Shown here in pieces: positions 1-9,322 of a DNA stretch of 64,000 nucleotides. The notes beneath the pieces were generated by a model. It ran no database searches. It saw only the letters and a program-made list of their open reading frames with translations, and was not told the DNA's origin. Positions within the stretch are counted from its first letter, which is position 1. The number at the start of each line of letters is the position of its first letter. Made by a program: the position numbers and the translations under genes. The stretch is from Bacteroidales bacterium (GTDB lineage: Bacteria; Bacteroidota; Bacteroidia; Bacteroidales; UBA932): positions 62,001 through 126,000 of the forward strand of contig JAQXOE010000024.1 of the NCBI GenBank assembly GCA_029098505.1, written 5' to 3'.

Positions 1-2
1 TT

Positions 3-851
3 GGACTGAATATAGTCTTCTGTAAGGACATTGCCAACTCGGATGTAATCTCCCCTATTGCCCTGTTCAGTCTCAGGGCATTGGGCGCATCCGCGCTTTT
101 CTGGCTTGTTTCCGTCTTTCTTCCCCAGGAAAAAGTTGAAAGGAGCGACTTCCCCAAGATTGCCCTGGCCTCATTCCTGGGTCTTTTTCTCACTCAGGTC
201 TCGTTTCTGGTAGGCATCAGGATGGTCACCTCCATAGATTGCTCTATTATGGGTACCCTGGGGCCGGTGATAACGATGCTGATTGCAGCCATATTCATAA
301 AAGAGCCCATCACCTGGAAGAAGGCCTTGGGAGTATGCACCAGCCTTGCCGGTGTTATCTTCCTGATACTTAATTCAATAACAGCAGGAAGCGGAGCTGC
401 TCAGACCAAGCCTTTGGGCATACTGATGATGCTCGTCAATATCAGCAGTTTTTCCGCCTACTTAGGAATATTCAAGCCCCTTATCAGCAAGTACAGTGTA
501 GTGACTTTTATGAAGTGGATGTTTCTTTTCTCGCTTCTTATGTCCCTGCCTTTCTCCTTGAAAGGTCTGTTGGAATTCGACTACCTCCGAATTCCGAAGA
601 ATGTCGCCCTTGAAATCGGTTTCCTGATTTTCTTCGCCACCTTTGTAGCATACTTTCTCATTCCCTTCGGCCAAAAGAGGATACGTCCCACTTTGGTCAG
701 TATGTACAACTATATACAGCCCATTCTGGCCGTCGTAGTCAGCATATGCATAGGTATGGACAGACTTACCGCAGACAAGGTCATTGCGATAGTCTTCGTT
801 GTAGCCGGAGTGCTGATTGTAAACCGTAGCCGCTCGGCTCAGACCCAATAA
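3..851 (+). CDS. EamA/DMT-family membrane transporter (5' end missing)
   Basis: Inner-membrane transporter of the drug/metabolite (EamA) superfamily, which usually exports amino acids, metabolites or drugs; the substrate cannot be read from the sequence. The frame is open to the left edge of the window (first full codon at base 3), so the gene starts upstream; the TTG at 81 is internal. The visible part begins with the family-like stretch ISPIALFSLRALGASALF, followed by about nine hydrophobic helices in two repeats, with the second repeat carrying PFGQKRIRPTLVSMYNYIQP near the end. About 20-30 N-terminal residues seem to be missing. It converges on clpX with 14 bases between the stops and no strong terminator. 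The family assignment is firm; the function is not known. Confidence 0.85.
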   Translation, partial: GLNIVFCKDIANSDVISPIALFSLRALGASALFWLVSVFLPQEKVERSDFPKIALASFLGLFLTQVSFLVGIRMVTSIDCSIMGTLGPVITMLIAAIFIKEPITWKKALGVCTSLAGVIFLILNSITAGSGAAQTKPLGILMMLVNISSFSAYLGIFKPLISKYSVVTFMKWMFLFSLLMSLPFSLKGLLEFDYLRIPKNVALEIGFLIFFATFVAYFLIPFGQKRIRPTLVSMYNYIQPILAVVVSICIGMDRLTADKVIAIVFVVAGVLIVNRSRSAQTQ

Positions 852-865
852 AGCCGGAAGAAGGC

Positions 866-2089
866 TTAGATATTGGCAAGTTTGGCCTGAGCGTATTCCA
901 GTGTGACAGTGAACGCCTTTTTCTTTGATGACGGTGCCTCGTACATTGCATCATTCATTATCTGTTCACAAATGCTGCGCAGGCCCCTGGCTCCGAGTTT
1001 GTTCTTGATGGCTGTATCTACGATGAGATCGAGGACTTCAGGCTTGATGACAAGCTTCATCCCGTCCATCTCGAAAATCTTCTCGTACTGCTTGATGATA
1101 GCGTTCTTCGGTTCGGTCAGGATACGCTTGAGCGCTTCCCTGTCGAGCTGGTCTAGATATGTGATGACAGGCAGACGTCCGATTATCTCAGGAATGAGTC
1201 CATAACCGCGCAAATCCTGCGCAGAAACATACTGGAGCAGGTTCTCCTTGTCCACTCTCTGCTTGTCCTGAGCGCCAAAACCTATTACCTGGGTATTCAG
1301 TCTCTGTGCGATTCTGCGCTCTATGCCTTCAAAGGCTCCTCCGCAGATAAAGAGTATGTTCTGGGTGTTGACGTGCACGAATTCCTGTTCGGGATGCTTG
1401 CGGCCTCCCTTTGGCGGGACATTGACGACATTGCCCTCAAGCAGTTTCAGCATAGCCTGCTGCACTCCCTCTCCAGATACATCGCGGGTAATTGACGGAT
1501 TGTCGCTTTTACGGGCAATCTTGTCGATTTCATCGATGAAGACTATTCCTCTCTCTGCTTTCTGGACATCATAATCCGACTCCTGGAGGAGACGTGTAAG
1601 TATACTCTCAACATCCTCTCCGACGTAGCCGGCTTCGGTCAGGACAGTAGCGTCCACTATGGTGAAAGGAACATCGAGAAGTTTGGCGATGGTCTTGGCC
1701 ATCAAGGTTTTACCCGTGCCAGTAGGGCCGACCATAAGGATATTCGACTTCTCGAGCTCAACCCCGTCATCAGACTTCTCCACCAGATTGTGGTTGATTC
1801 TTTTGTAGTGATTGTACACCGCTACTGCAAGAAGTTTCTTGGCCCTGTCCTGACCTATGACATATTGGTCAAGAAAAGCCTTTATAGCCTTCGGTTTCTG
1901 AAGTTCTCCAAGTTCGAGGGCAGTATTCTCCTCTTCCCTTCTCGTCTGCTCCATTTCCTTCAAATATTCCGAGGCAATATGGACACAGTCCGTGCAGATA
2001 TAACCCTCCAGTCCGCTGAGGAGCATAGGAACCTCGTCCTCGTTCCTTCCGCAGAACATACAGTATCTGTTATTGTTCTTACGTGCCAT
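866..2089 (-). CDS. clpX: ATP-dependent Clp protease ATP-binding subunit ClpX
   Basis: AAA+ unfoldase that recognises tagged substrates and feeds them to ClpP in the cytoplasm. The 407 residues match the family length. Visible in order: an N-terminal zinc-binding domain with C10/C13 and C32/C35, Walker A GPTGTGKT at 121-128, the pore loop GYVG near 154-157, Walker B VFIDEID near 183-189, and a C-terminal small domain with [11 protein letters not shown] (sensor 2). The start codon overlaps the clpP stop by one base (TAATG), so the two are co-transcribed and probably translationally coupled. No separate promoter is seen. Identification is certain. Confidence 0.98.
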   Translation of the reverse strand: MARKNNNRYCMFCGRNEDEVPMLLSGLEGYICTDCVHIASEYLKEMEQTRREEENTALELGELQKPKAIKAFLDQYVIGQDRAKKLLAVAVYNHYKRINHNLVEKSDDGVELEKSNILMVGPTGTGKTLMAKTIAKLLDVPFTIVDATVLTEAGYVGEDVESILTRLLQESDYDVQKAERGIVFIDEIDKIARKSDNPSITRDVSGEGVQQAMLKLLEGNVVNVPPKGGRKHPEQEFVHVNTQNILFICGGAFEGIERRIAQRLNTQVIGFGAQDKQRVDKENLLQYVSAQDLRGYGLIPEIIGRLPVITYLDQLDREALKRILTEPKNAIIKQYEKIFEMDGMKLVIKPEVLDLIVDTAIKNKLGARGLRSICEQIMNDAMYEAPSSKKKAFTVTLEYAQAKLANI

Positions 2090-2766
2090 TACTTCTTCTT
2101 TTTGGACAATATCTCATCAATCATTCCATAGTCCAGAGCCTCCTGGGAACTCATCCAGAAGTCACGGTCTGCATCGGCAAAAACCCTGTCATAATCCTGG
2201 CCTGAGTGCTCTGCAATGATGCTTATCAACTCATCACGGGTCTTCTCAATCTCCTTGGCGGCAATGAGTATGTCAGAGGCCTGGCCCTTGGCTCCTCCGA
2301 GAGGCTGGTGGATAAGCACCTTGGAATGAGGCAGGGCAGATCTCTTGCCCTTGGCTCCGGCACAGAGCAGCACCGAACCCATAGAGGCCGCAAGACCTGT
2401 ACAGATAGTGGCCACGTCCGGTTCCACGAGCTGCATAGTATCGTAAATACCCAGACCGGATGAGACCTGGCCTCCGGGTGTATTGAGATATAAGGAAATA
2501 TCCGCAGTAGGGTCAGTTGATGCAAGAAAGAGAAGCTGGGCTTGAATGATATTGGCCACATCATCGTCAATTGGAACCCCCAGAAAGATGATACGGTCCA
2601 TCATCAGACGGCTGAAAACGTCCATTGATGCAACATTCAGCTTTCTTTCCTCTATGATGGTAGGGTTGATATATGAATCATAGACAGATTCATACCTGTG
2701 AAGCGTCATAGAGCTGATGCCGTGCTCCAGTCGCGCGTATTTGTTAAATTCTTTCATATCTGTCAT
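2089..2766 (-). CDS. clpP: ATP-dependent Clp protease proteolytic subunit ClpP
   Basis: Serine peptidase that forms the tetradecameric barrel of ClpXP. The catalytic triad is recognisable: Ser128 in GLAASMGS, His153 in VLIHQPLGG, and an Asp in [11 protein letters not shown] near 202. The 225 residues include a slightly long N-terminus. Met1 (2766) or Met4 (2757) could be the start; a good promoter only 11 bases upstream of Met1 would give a very short leader to Met1 and still a short one to Met4. It is the first gene of the clpP-clpX operon. In related genomes trigger factor usually lies directly upstream; here xylA-xylE lie between them on the opposite strand. Confidence 0.98.
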   Translation of the reverse strand: MTDMKEFNKYARLEHGISSMTLHRYESVYDSYINPTIIEERKLNVASMDVFSRLMMDRIIFLGVPIDDDVANIIQAQLLFLASTDPTADISLYLNTPGGQVSSGLGIYDTMQLVEPDVATICTGLAASMGSVLLCAGAKGKRSALPHSKVLIHQPLGGAKGQASDILIAAKEIEKTRDELISIIAEHSGQDYDRVFADADRDFWMSSQEALDYGMIDEILSKKKK

Positions 2767-2777
2767 AATTGGAATGT

Positions 2778-2810
2778 CAAAGATACATTATTTATGCTTC
2801 AGAAGCAAAA
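2778..2810 (-). promoter_or_regulatory. clpP promoter (TTTTG / TATCTTTG)
   Basis: On the minus strand TTTTG at 2810-2806 is followed after 20 bases by TATCTTTG at 2785-2778, matching the Bacteroidetes -33/-7 consensus. The -7 box ends only 11 bases before the clpP ATG. Confidence 0.7.
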
Positions 2811-2911
2811 TGAAAATAAACGACTGCATTTTTTATTAAAACGATTGATATTTTGTAGAGGAATGGTTAATTTTAATGGTTTTAAAGACAAAAACCAAAT
2901 AATATAGCACT

Positions 2912-4231
2912 ATGACAAATAAGCAGTACTTTCCTCAGATTGGAAAAATCCCTTACGAAGGGCCTGAAAGCAAGAATCCTATGGCATTCCACTATTACGA
3001 CCCGGAACGTGTTGTGCTGGGAAAAACGATGAAAGAATGGCTCAGATTCGCAATGTGCTGGTGGCACACTCTCGGCCAGGCCAGCGGAGACCAGTTCGGA
3101 GGACAGACCCGTTCTTATGAATGGGACAAGGCAGATTGCCCGGTACAGAGGGCTAAGGACAAACTGGATGCAGGCTTCGAGATTATGCAGAAGCTCGGAA
3201 TCGAATATTACTGTTTCCACGATGTTGACCTTATTGAAGAAGCAGAAAGCATTGAAGAGTATGAGGCAAGGATGCAGACCATCACGGACTATGCTCTTGA
3301 AAGGATGAAAGAGACAGGCATCAAGCTCCTCTGGGGTACTGCAAATGTATTCGGGCATAAGAGATATATGAACGGTGCAGCCACCAACCCTGATTTTGAC
3401 GTTGTGGCACGTGCAGCTGTACAAATTAAGAATGCCATCGACGCCACCATCAAGCTCGGTGGTTCGAACTATGTATTCTGGGGCGGCCGCGAGGGTTATA
3501 CAAGCCTGCTCAACACCCAGATGCAGAGAGAGAAGGACCATCTCGCCAATATGCTGAAGGCAGCACGCGACTACGCCCGTTCAAAGGGCTTTACCGGCAC
3601 CTTCCTTATCGAGCCTAAGCCGATGGAACCTACCAAGCATCAGTATGATGTTGACACAGAGACCGTTATTGGCTTCCTCCGCGCACACGGGCTGGAGAAG
3701 GACTTCAAGGTAAACATTGAGGTCAATCACGCCACCCTTGCAGGCCACACCTTCGAGCACGAGCTTGCGGTGGCTGTGGACAATGGAATGCTCGGTTCTA
3801 TTGATGCCAACCGCGGAGACGCCCAGAACGGCTGGGACACCGACCAGTTCCCAATTGACAGTCTCGACCTTACCCAGGCGATGCTCCAGATTGTGCGCAA
3901 TGGCGGTTTGGGCAACGGCGGTTCCAACTTCGATGCCAAGCTCCGCAGAAATTCAACTGACCCTGAGGACATCTTCATTGCCCACATCAGCGGAATGGAT
4001 ACAATGGCACGCGGACTTCTCAGCGCCGCTTCCATCATAGAGAACTCCCCTATTCCTCAGATGGTCAAGGACCGTTATGCTTCCTTCGACTCAGGCAAGG
4101 GCAAGGAGTTCGAGGAAGGCAAGCTCAGCCTTGAGGAACTCGTCGAGTATGCCAAGAGCAAGGGTGAGCCTGCTGTAAGCAGCGGAAAGCAAGAGCTTTA
4201 CGAAACACTTGTCAACCTTTATTCAGTATAG
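2912..4231 (+). CDS. xylA: Xylose isomerase
   Basis: Converts D-xylose to D-xylulose in the cytoplasm, the first step of the isomerase pathway. The 439 residues are the usual length for the Bacteroides-type (class II) enzyme. Visible signatures: His103 and Asp106 in [16 protein letters not shown] near 188-196, the metal-binding Glu in FLIEPKP near 234, [12 protein letters not shown] near 268-279, and GSIDANRGD near 295-303. It is divergent from clpP, and only 3 bases separate its stop from the ATG of the xylose permease, so the two form an operon. No clean TAnnTTTG box was found in front of it, and no kinase (xylB) is present here. Confidence 0.98.
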   Translation: MTNKQYFPQIGKIPYEGPESKNPMAFHYYDPERVVLGKTMKEWLRFAMCWWHTLGQASGDQFGGQTRSYEWDKADCPVQRAKDKLDAGFEIMQKLGIEYYCFHDVDLIEEAESIEEYEARMQTITDYALERMKETGIKLLWGTANVFGHKRYMNGAATNPDFDVVARAAVQIKNAIDATIKLGGSNYVFWGGREGYTSLLNTQMQREKDHLANMLKAARDYARSKGFTGTFLIEPKPMEPTKHQYDVDTETVIGFLRAHGLEKDFKVNIEVNHATLAGHTFEHELAVAVDNGMLGSIDANRGDAQNGWDTDQFPIDSLDLTQAMLQIVRNGGLGNGGSNFDAKLRRNSTDPEDIFIAHISGMDTMARGLLSAASIIENSPIPQMVKDRYASFDSGKGKEFEEGKLSLEELVEYAKSKGEPAVSSGKQELYETLVNLYSV

Positions 4232-4234
4232 AGT

Positions 4235-5659
4235 ATGGCTGACTACAGACAAAACGGCAGCAAGGGCTATCTTCTCGGAATAGTCCTTGTGGCCGTCATC
4301 GGAGGATTGCTGTTCGGATACGATACAGCGGTCATTTCTGGAGCAGAGCAGGGACTGCAGTCGTTTTTCCGCAGCGCAAGCGACTTCCAATACAGCGATG
4401 CCCTCCACGGATTCACTACTTCCAGCGCACTGATAGGCTGTATCATAGGAGCTTTTGTCTCCGGCATCATTGCTGCACGTTTCGGTCGCAAGAAATCGCT
4501 TTTCCTGGCCGGAATACTCTTCTTCGTATCCGCCCTCGGCTCATACCATCCTGAATTCCTCTTCTTCCAGAAGGGAGTTGCCAGCCTGCCATTGCTCATT
4601 GCCTTCAACATCTACCGCATCATCGGCGGCATCGGCGTCGGAATTGCCTCCGCTCTCTGTCCAATGTATATCGCGGAGGTGGCACCGGCATCGAAAAGAG
4701 GAGCTCTCGTTTCGTGGAACCAGTTCGCCATCATCTTCGGCCAGTTGGTGGTTTATTTCGTAAACTACCTCATCATACGCAGCCATGCAAGCGATCCCGC
4801 TGTTCAGGAATGGACAACCCAGATAGGCTGGAGGGCAATGTTCGTAAGCGAGAGCATCCCTGCGGGCATCTTCACGCTGCTGATTCTGCTCATCCCTGAG
4901 ACCCCGAGATATCTTGTTCTCAACGGACAGGATGAAAAGGCTCTCGAGATTCTGACCAAGGTCAATGGTGAAAGCAAGGCCCGCGAAATTCTCGGGCAGA
5001 TTAAGGAGACGGCCGTTGAGAAGACTGAGAAACTCCTTAGCTACGGCTGGATTGTCATTTTCGTAGGCATTATGCTCAGCGTTTTTCAACAGGCTATCGG
5101 CATCAATGCCGTGCTGTATTTTGCGCCACGCATTTTCGAGTCAATGGGTCTGGGAGATCCTATGATGTACACCGTCTTTATGGGAATCATCAATATCACT
5201 TTCACCCTCCTCGCCATCTTTACCGTTGAGAAACTGGGGCGCAAGCCTTTGCTTATCAGCGGCTCCATTCTTATGGCAATAGGCGCCTTCGGCGTTGCGT
5301 TCAGCAATATACTCGAGGAACCTGCCATCGTTCCGGTAATCAGCATACTCGTTTACAGCGCAGCCTTTATGTTCAGCTGGGGACCGATTTGCTGGGTTTA
5401 TCTCTCCGAGCTGTTCCCGAACACTATCAGAAGCCAGGCCACTGCGATTGCCGTAGCCTTCCAGTGGATATTCAACTTCATAGTTTCATCCACCTTCGTT
5501 CCTATGTACAACTACAGCCACTTCCTCGCATATGCGATTTACGGTACAATCTGCATTGTAGCCGCAGTATTCGTATGGAGCCTGGTTCCTGAGACTAAGG
5601 GCAAGACGCTGGAGGATATGACTGTTCTCTGGAAGAACAAGACGAAGCACCGCAAATAG
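4235..5659 (+). CDS. xylE: Sugar:proton symporter, XylE-like (MFS)
   Basis: Twelve-helix major-facilitator sugar transporter in the inner membrane, most likely D-xylose:H+ symport because it directly follows xylA. Family signatures are present in order: GGLLFGYDTAVISG in helix 1, the FGRKK loop between helices 2 and 3, YIAEVAP plus KRG after helix 4, PETPRYL at the central loop, QQAIGINAVLYFAP in helix 7, EKLGRKPLL, and VPETKGKTLE at the C-terminus. Its 474 residues fit the family. It ends in a strong hairpin shared with the converging tig gene. Glucose, galactose or arabinose cannot be excluded as additional substrates. Confidence 0.9.
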   Translation: MADYRQNGSKGYLLGIVLVAVIGGLLFGYDTAVISGAEQGLQSFFRSASDFQYSDALHGFTTSSALIGCIIGAFVSGIIAARFGRKKSLFLAGILFFVSALGSYHPEFLFFQKGVASLPLLIAFNIYRIIGGIGVGIASALCPMYIAEVAPASKRGALVSWNQFAIIFGQLVVYFVNYLIIRSHASDPAVQEWTTQIGWRAMFVSESIPAGIFTLLILLIPETPRYLVLNGQDEKALEILTKVNGESKAREILGQIKETAVEKTEKLLSYGWIVIFVGIMLSVFQQAIGINAVLYFAPRIFESMGLGDPMMYTVFMGIINITFTLLAIFTVEKLGRKPLLISGSILMAIGAFGVAFSNILEEPAIVPVISILVYSAAFMFSWGPICWVYLSELFPNTIRSQATAIAVAFQWIFNFIVSSTFVPMYNYSHFLAYAIYGTICIVAAVFVWSLVPETKGKTLEDMTVLWKNKTKHRK

Positions 5660-5681
5660 TTTGCTTTTGATACTCAAAAAA

Positions 5682-5715
5682 AAGAGGGTGACTAACACTG
5701 ATTAGTCATCCTCTT
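5682..5715. terminator. Bidirectional intrinsic terminator between xylE and tig
   Basis: A 14-bp stem (5682-5695 with 5702-5715, one G-U pair) and a 6-base loop. An A-run at 5676-5683 gives a good U-tract for the minus-strand tig transcript; on the plus strand the tract is weaker (TTAATTTATT). Confidence 0.85.
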
Positions 5716-5754
5716 AATTTATTGAGTGGCAGCGGGCTGCCCCTGTCTTATCTC

Positions 5755-7071
5755 TTACTGAAGCTCTCTGAATTTTTCTACTGAGATGGATTTCTTGTCA
5801 AGAGTGATAACTTCCTTGACTGCATTGATTACCTTCTGCTCTGCCACCTGCTCGTAAAGTCTCTGAACCTGCTGCTGGTCGTCAAGCATCTTCTGTGCAG
5901 CCTCGTGAATGAACTGCTCTGGAACGTTTGACATTCCATACATAGCATACTGGTATGCTACATAGCCGTGAGCTGCCTCCACAAGATCCTTCTCGTCGAC
6001 CTTGAGCTCGAACTTCTTCATAAGATACTCGTTAATCATCTGCCAACGATAGTCAACAAGGAAGGCATCGAACTCCTTGTCAATATCCTCCATTGTGAAC
6101 TTGCCCTTATTGATAGCATAGAGCCATCTCCTAAGGAAAGACTCAGGAAGCTTGACTGCAGCCTTCTCAGTGAAATAAGCCTTGATATCCTTGCCAAGAC
6201 GGAAATCGGTCTCCTGTCTGTAGTTCTCAGCAAGACGCTCAGCTACCTTCTCGTCAAACTCTTTCTCGTCTTTCACATTGCCCTCACCGAAGATCTTGTC
6301 GAAGGTCTCCTGATTGGCCTCAGCAGCTACGAAACTCTTGATATTGATAACGGTAGCATTGAAAACAGGATTGATTGAAGCAAGTTCCTCCTTCTTTACC
6401 TTGAGCAGAGTTGCGCGGTCGCCCTCACGGTCGAGAAGCTCAGTGACATTGATTTCGAGTTTGTCACCGGCCTTGACGCCGAGCAGTGCAGGCTTCATAG
6501 CCTCGTTTACATCACGCATTGAGATGTAGGCATTTTCAACACGCTTTTCCTCATTTTCAAGATCCACATAGATATATGACTCAGCGCTTGGAGACTCAAC
6601 TTCCTGAAGGTCACCATACTGCATAAGCATAGCCTTCTTCATCTCATCCTTTGCAGCTGCAGTTGACTTGATGGTATAATTAACCACCTTGTCATCTGCT
6701 GATACGGTAAAGTCAATTACAGGAGCGGTAGCAAGATCGAACTTGAATACGAAATCATTGCCGTCCTTCCAATCGATTTCCGGCTGATTCTCACTGGCAA
6801 TAGGCTCGCCTATGAGGTTCAGATTGTTATCCTTGATGTATGAGCCAAGCTGCTCTGAAATAAGGTCATTTACAGCATCGCCGAGGGCCTGCTCGCCATA
6901 TACTCTTTCAATGAGGGACATAGGAACATTGCCCTTTCTGAAACCCTTGAACTCAGCGCGTTTTCTGTAGTCATTGAGCTTCTTCTTCTTTACTGGAGTG
7001 TAATCTTCGTTTGAAATGTTGAGAGTGAGCTCGAAAGAAAGCTCATCAATCTGTGTCTTTTCGATATTCAT
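5755..7071 (-). CDS. tig: Trigger factor
   Basis: Ribosome-associated chaperone that meets nascent chains at the exit tunnel. The N-terminal ribosome-docking loop is visible as FKGFRKGNVPMSLIERVYG (near residues 40-58), followed by a divergent middle domain in the FKBP position and a long helical C-terminal domain; 438 residues is a normal length. The ATG at 7071 gives the family-like N-terminus MNIEKTQIDELSFEL. It has its own promoter and a strong terminator, so it is a single-gene unit here, although in many bacteria it precedes clpP-clpX directly. The middle domain is too divergent to judge peptidyl-prolyl isomerase activity by eye. Confidence 0.95.
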   Translation of the reverse strand: MNIEKTQIDELSFELTLNISNEDYTPVKKKKLNDYRKRAEFKGFRKGNVPMSLIERVYGEQALGDAVNDLISEQLGSYIKDNNLNLIGEPIASENQPEIDWKDGNDFVFKFDLATAPVIDFTVSADDKVVNYTIKSTAAAKDEMKKAMLMQYGDLQEVESPSAESYIYVDLENEEKRVENAYISMRDVNEAMKPALLGVKAGDKLEINVTELLDREGDRATLLKVKKEELASINPVFNATVINIKSFVAAEANQETFDKIFGEGNVKDEKEFDEKVAERLAENYRQETDFRLGKDIKAYFTEKAAVKLPESFLRRWLYAINKGKFTMEDIDKEFDAFLVDYRWQMINEYLMKKFELKVDEKDLVEAAHGYVAYQYAMYGMSNVPEQFIHEAAQKMLDDQQQVQRLYEQVAEQKVINAVKEVITLDKKSISVEKFRELQ

Positions 7072-7110
7072 TTGTGTATCTTTAATTTATTATCATCTGA
7101 AAACGGGGCG

Positions 7111-7141
7111 CAAAGTTAACCATTATTTATCAAATTATCAA
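7111..7141 (-). promoter_or_regulatory. tig promoter (TTG / TAACTTTG)
   Basis: Minus strand: TTG at 7141-7139, 20 bases, then TAACTTTG at 7118-7111; about 39 bases before the tig ATG. Confidence 0.65.
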
Positions 7142-7145
7142 CCAT

Positions 7146-9194
7146 CTAGCGCTTCTTACGGTTCGGATAAACCACCCTTTCGTGGTACAATTGTGATAAA
7201 TATGATTTCAATGATTCCTTGACAGTATTGATTTCCTTGATGGAGATATCAGCCTCATCGAACTGACCGTCAGCCATCTTGGCAGCAACAATCTTTTCGA
7301 CCAATTGAGATCTTGCTTCAGGATCCGATGAGCTGAGAGTCCTCGATGCAGCCTCAATGGTATCGCAAAGCATCACAATAATCTGCTCCTTGGTCGAAGG
7401 CTTGCTACCCGGATAGAAGAAGTCAGCGACATCATTGGGATCCCCGCCCTCATTGAGATATTTGTTGTAGAAATAAGCGGTACAGGTGGTACCGTGATGG
7501 GTCTTTATGAAATCCTTGATAATCTGAGGGAGGCCGTTTTTCTCAGCCAGTTCCAGACCGTCGTGAACGTGGGCAATGATTTCCTTCGCGCTCTGCCTGT
7601 ATGAGAGCTGCTCGTGATACTTCACGCCGGAATTGCCGGAGGCGGCCTCATTTTCAATGAAACAGAGTGGATTGGCCATCTTGCCAATATCGTGATATAG
7701 AGCTCCGGCACGGACAAGCAGAACATTTGCCCCAATAGAGCGGGCAATATAGTCTGCCATCGACATTACCTGAAGAGAATGTTGGAAGGTGCCCGGAGCC
7801 TTGGCCTCAAGTTCGCGTATCAAAGAGTTGGAAGTGTCACCCAATTCCATCAGCCTTGAATTTGAAACCAGATTGAACATCCTCTCGAAGAGATAGATAA
7901 GAGGATAGCCGAGAACTGTGAGCAATGAACCAAGGAAGAGATAGAACACAGTCAGAGTGATATTGCCACTGATGGAATCTATCATTCTGAATGCAAAATA
8001 AGTCACTAGCAGCACTCCGAAAGTAATGAATGCCGTGATGAACTGCATCCATCCCCTGTTGAAATATTGGAAAGAATAGATGCTGACAAAACCGGCAAGG
8101 AGGTACATTACAAAAAGCACAACACCGGAATGCGAGAATATTAGCAAAGGGAGCAGCGAAACGAAATATGTCACCACTATCACCCTGTTTCTGAAGAAGG
8201 CCTGCAGCCAAAGTGCAGTCAATGTGAAAGGAACAAGGAAAAGGTATTGAGACCCGGCCTTGTTGACAGCCAGGGTCACGACGCTCTGTATCAGAACGAG
8301 CATCATCAAATACAGAAGTTTTCTTGTATCCTGGAAAATGGAGCGATTGGTAAACCAGATGGAAAAGAAAAAAATCAGACAGAGCAGGAAAGCCAGCAGT
8401 ATATTGCCCAGCCACATCCAGATTTTCGGACCTCCATAGCCCAGATTCGCCTCATACTCAAGCTTATACGAATCAAGCATCTGGGCGATTTCAGCAGTCA
8501 CTATTTCCCCTTCCGACACAATGAGCTGACCTGCATTTACAAGCCCCATTGTAGGCGAGATTTCATTGCCGGATGCAGTATGAACGAGGTCCGTAGTCTG
8601 CTTGTCATAAACAAGATTCGGAGCAATCAGGTCATAAACTGAATTCGCCTTAAGAATTGAATCACATTTATAGCCCGGATACTTTCCGCTCAATTCGGCC
8701 AGAAGCTTTGCTTTGGCATCTGACAGTTTGTACACCTCCGTCGCAGGTAGCTTCGAAGCGTGTTTGTTCTTCTGAATGTATATTACTTGAGACTCAATAT
8801 CTCCGGAGTTTTTGTCAAGCTTGACGCCTTCATCTGGGACTACGCCCTGGGCATAAATCTCCCTGATGATGGCGACTATGCCGGACTTGAGGGATGCGGA
8901 TTTGCCCAAAGACAGTCCCTCTGCGGCCTTGAGATTCTTATTGACCGTTTCTTCGGAGTATTTGTAATATGGTACAATGGAAGAAACTGATTTGGATTTT
9001 TCCTCTTGAAGCTGCTCCTCAGTCTTCAGGATAGGGAAATCAAACTTGGCAAAAAGAGTCTCATATTTCCAAGCGGAACCCTTTCTGTATTCATAGCCAA
9101 GCTTAGGCGCACGGGGGAAAATGAGCGCAAGCAATACAGCCAAAACCACAAAGGATAGAATAACCTTGGAACTGACATCAATCTTGAATCTCAT
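7146..9194 (-). CDS. PgpH/YqfF-type 7TM HD phosphohydrolase
   Basis: Membrane protein of the 7TM-HD family, whose studied members (PgpH) hydrolyse cyclic-di-AMP. Layout of the 682 residues: one N-terminal membrane helix (about 10-27), a large extracytoplasmic domain (about 40-255), a bundle of seven hydrophobic helices (about 260-450), and a cytoplasmic HD domain. The HD domain shows HSLQVMSMADYIA, GALYHDIGK (the HD pair), the later HHGTTCTAYFY and LCDTIEAASRTL. These metal ligands look intact. The start at 9194 lies just downstream of a decayed SDR fragment. No promoter was found directly upstream, so it may be read from the alpha-oxoamine synthase gene. The nucleotide substrate is inferred from the family. 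Confidence 0.88.
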   Translation of the reverse strand: MRFKIDVSSKVILSFVVLAVLLALIFPRAPKLGYEYRKGSAWKYETLFAKFDFPILKTEEQLQEEKSKSVSSIVPYYKYSEETVNKNLKAAEGLSLGKSASLKSGIVAIIREIYAQGVVPDEGVKLDKNSGDIESQVIYIQKNKHASKLPATEVYKLSDAKAKLLAELSGKYPGYKCDSILKANSVYDLIAPNLVYDKQTTDLVHTASGNEISPTMGLVNAGQLIVSEGEIVTAEIAQMLDSYKLEYEANLGYGGPKIWMWLGNILLAFLLCLIFFFSIWFTNRSIFQDTRKLLYLMMLVLIQSVVTLAVNKAGSQYLFLVPFTLTALWLQAFFRNRVIVVTYFVSLLPLLIFSHSGVVLFVMYLLAGFVSIYSFQYFNRGWMQFITAFITFGVLLVTYFAFRMIDSISGNITLTVFYLFLGSLLTVLGYPLIYLFERMFNLVSNSRLMELGDTSNSLIRELEAKAPGTFQHSLQVMSMADYIARSIGANVLLVRAGALYHDIGKMANPLCFIENEAASGNSGVKYHEQLSYRQSAKEIIAHVHDGLELAEKNGLPQIIKDFIKTHHGTTCTAYFYNKYLNEGGDPNDVADFFYPGSKPSTKEQIIVMLCDTIEAASRTLSSSDPEARSQLVEKIVAAKMADGQFDEADISIKEINTVKESLKSYLSQLYHERVVYPNRKKR

Positions 9195-9206
9195 AAAGGT
9201 CGGCTT

Positions 9207-9296
9207 TTAATCGAGTCCTGATAATTTCGCAGAAGCCAACCCGATACCCGAGCTGGCCTCTGTAATAAACAACACACTGTCCTTGAGAAAAGACAT
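9207..9296 (-). pseudogene. Relic of a short-chain dehydrogenase/reductase N-terminus
   Basis: On the minus strand an ATG at 9296 opens a 29-codon frame ending in TAA at 9207. It contains SVLFITEASSGIGLASAK, which matches the N-terminal Rossmann strand and nucleotide-binding loop of SDR enzymes (normally TGASSGIG), with the first Gly of the loop changed to Glu. The reading frame stops soon after this motif and pgpH begins 12 bases later, so over 200 codons of a normal SDR are absent. It follows the alpha-oxoamine synthase gene, and an SDR reductase (3-ketosphinganine reductase type) would be a natural partner there. The match is by motif only. Confidence 0.6.
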
Positions 9297-9322
9297 ATTC
9301 AAAGGAAAGTGTATTTGAATTC

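Noticed and set aside
2882..3541. A 219-codon open frame antisense to xylA
   Set aside because: Opposite a certain gene; no domain, signal or promoter; Cys/His-rich composition typical of a shadow frame.
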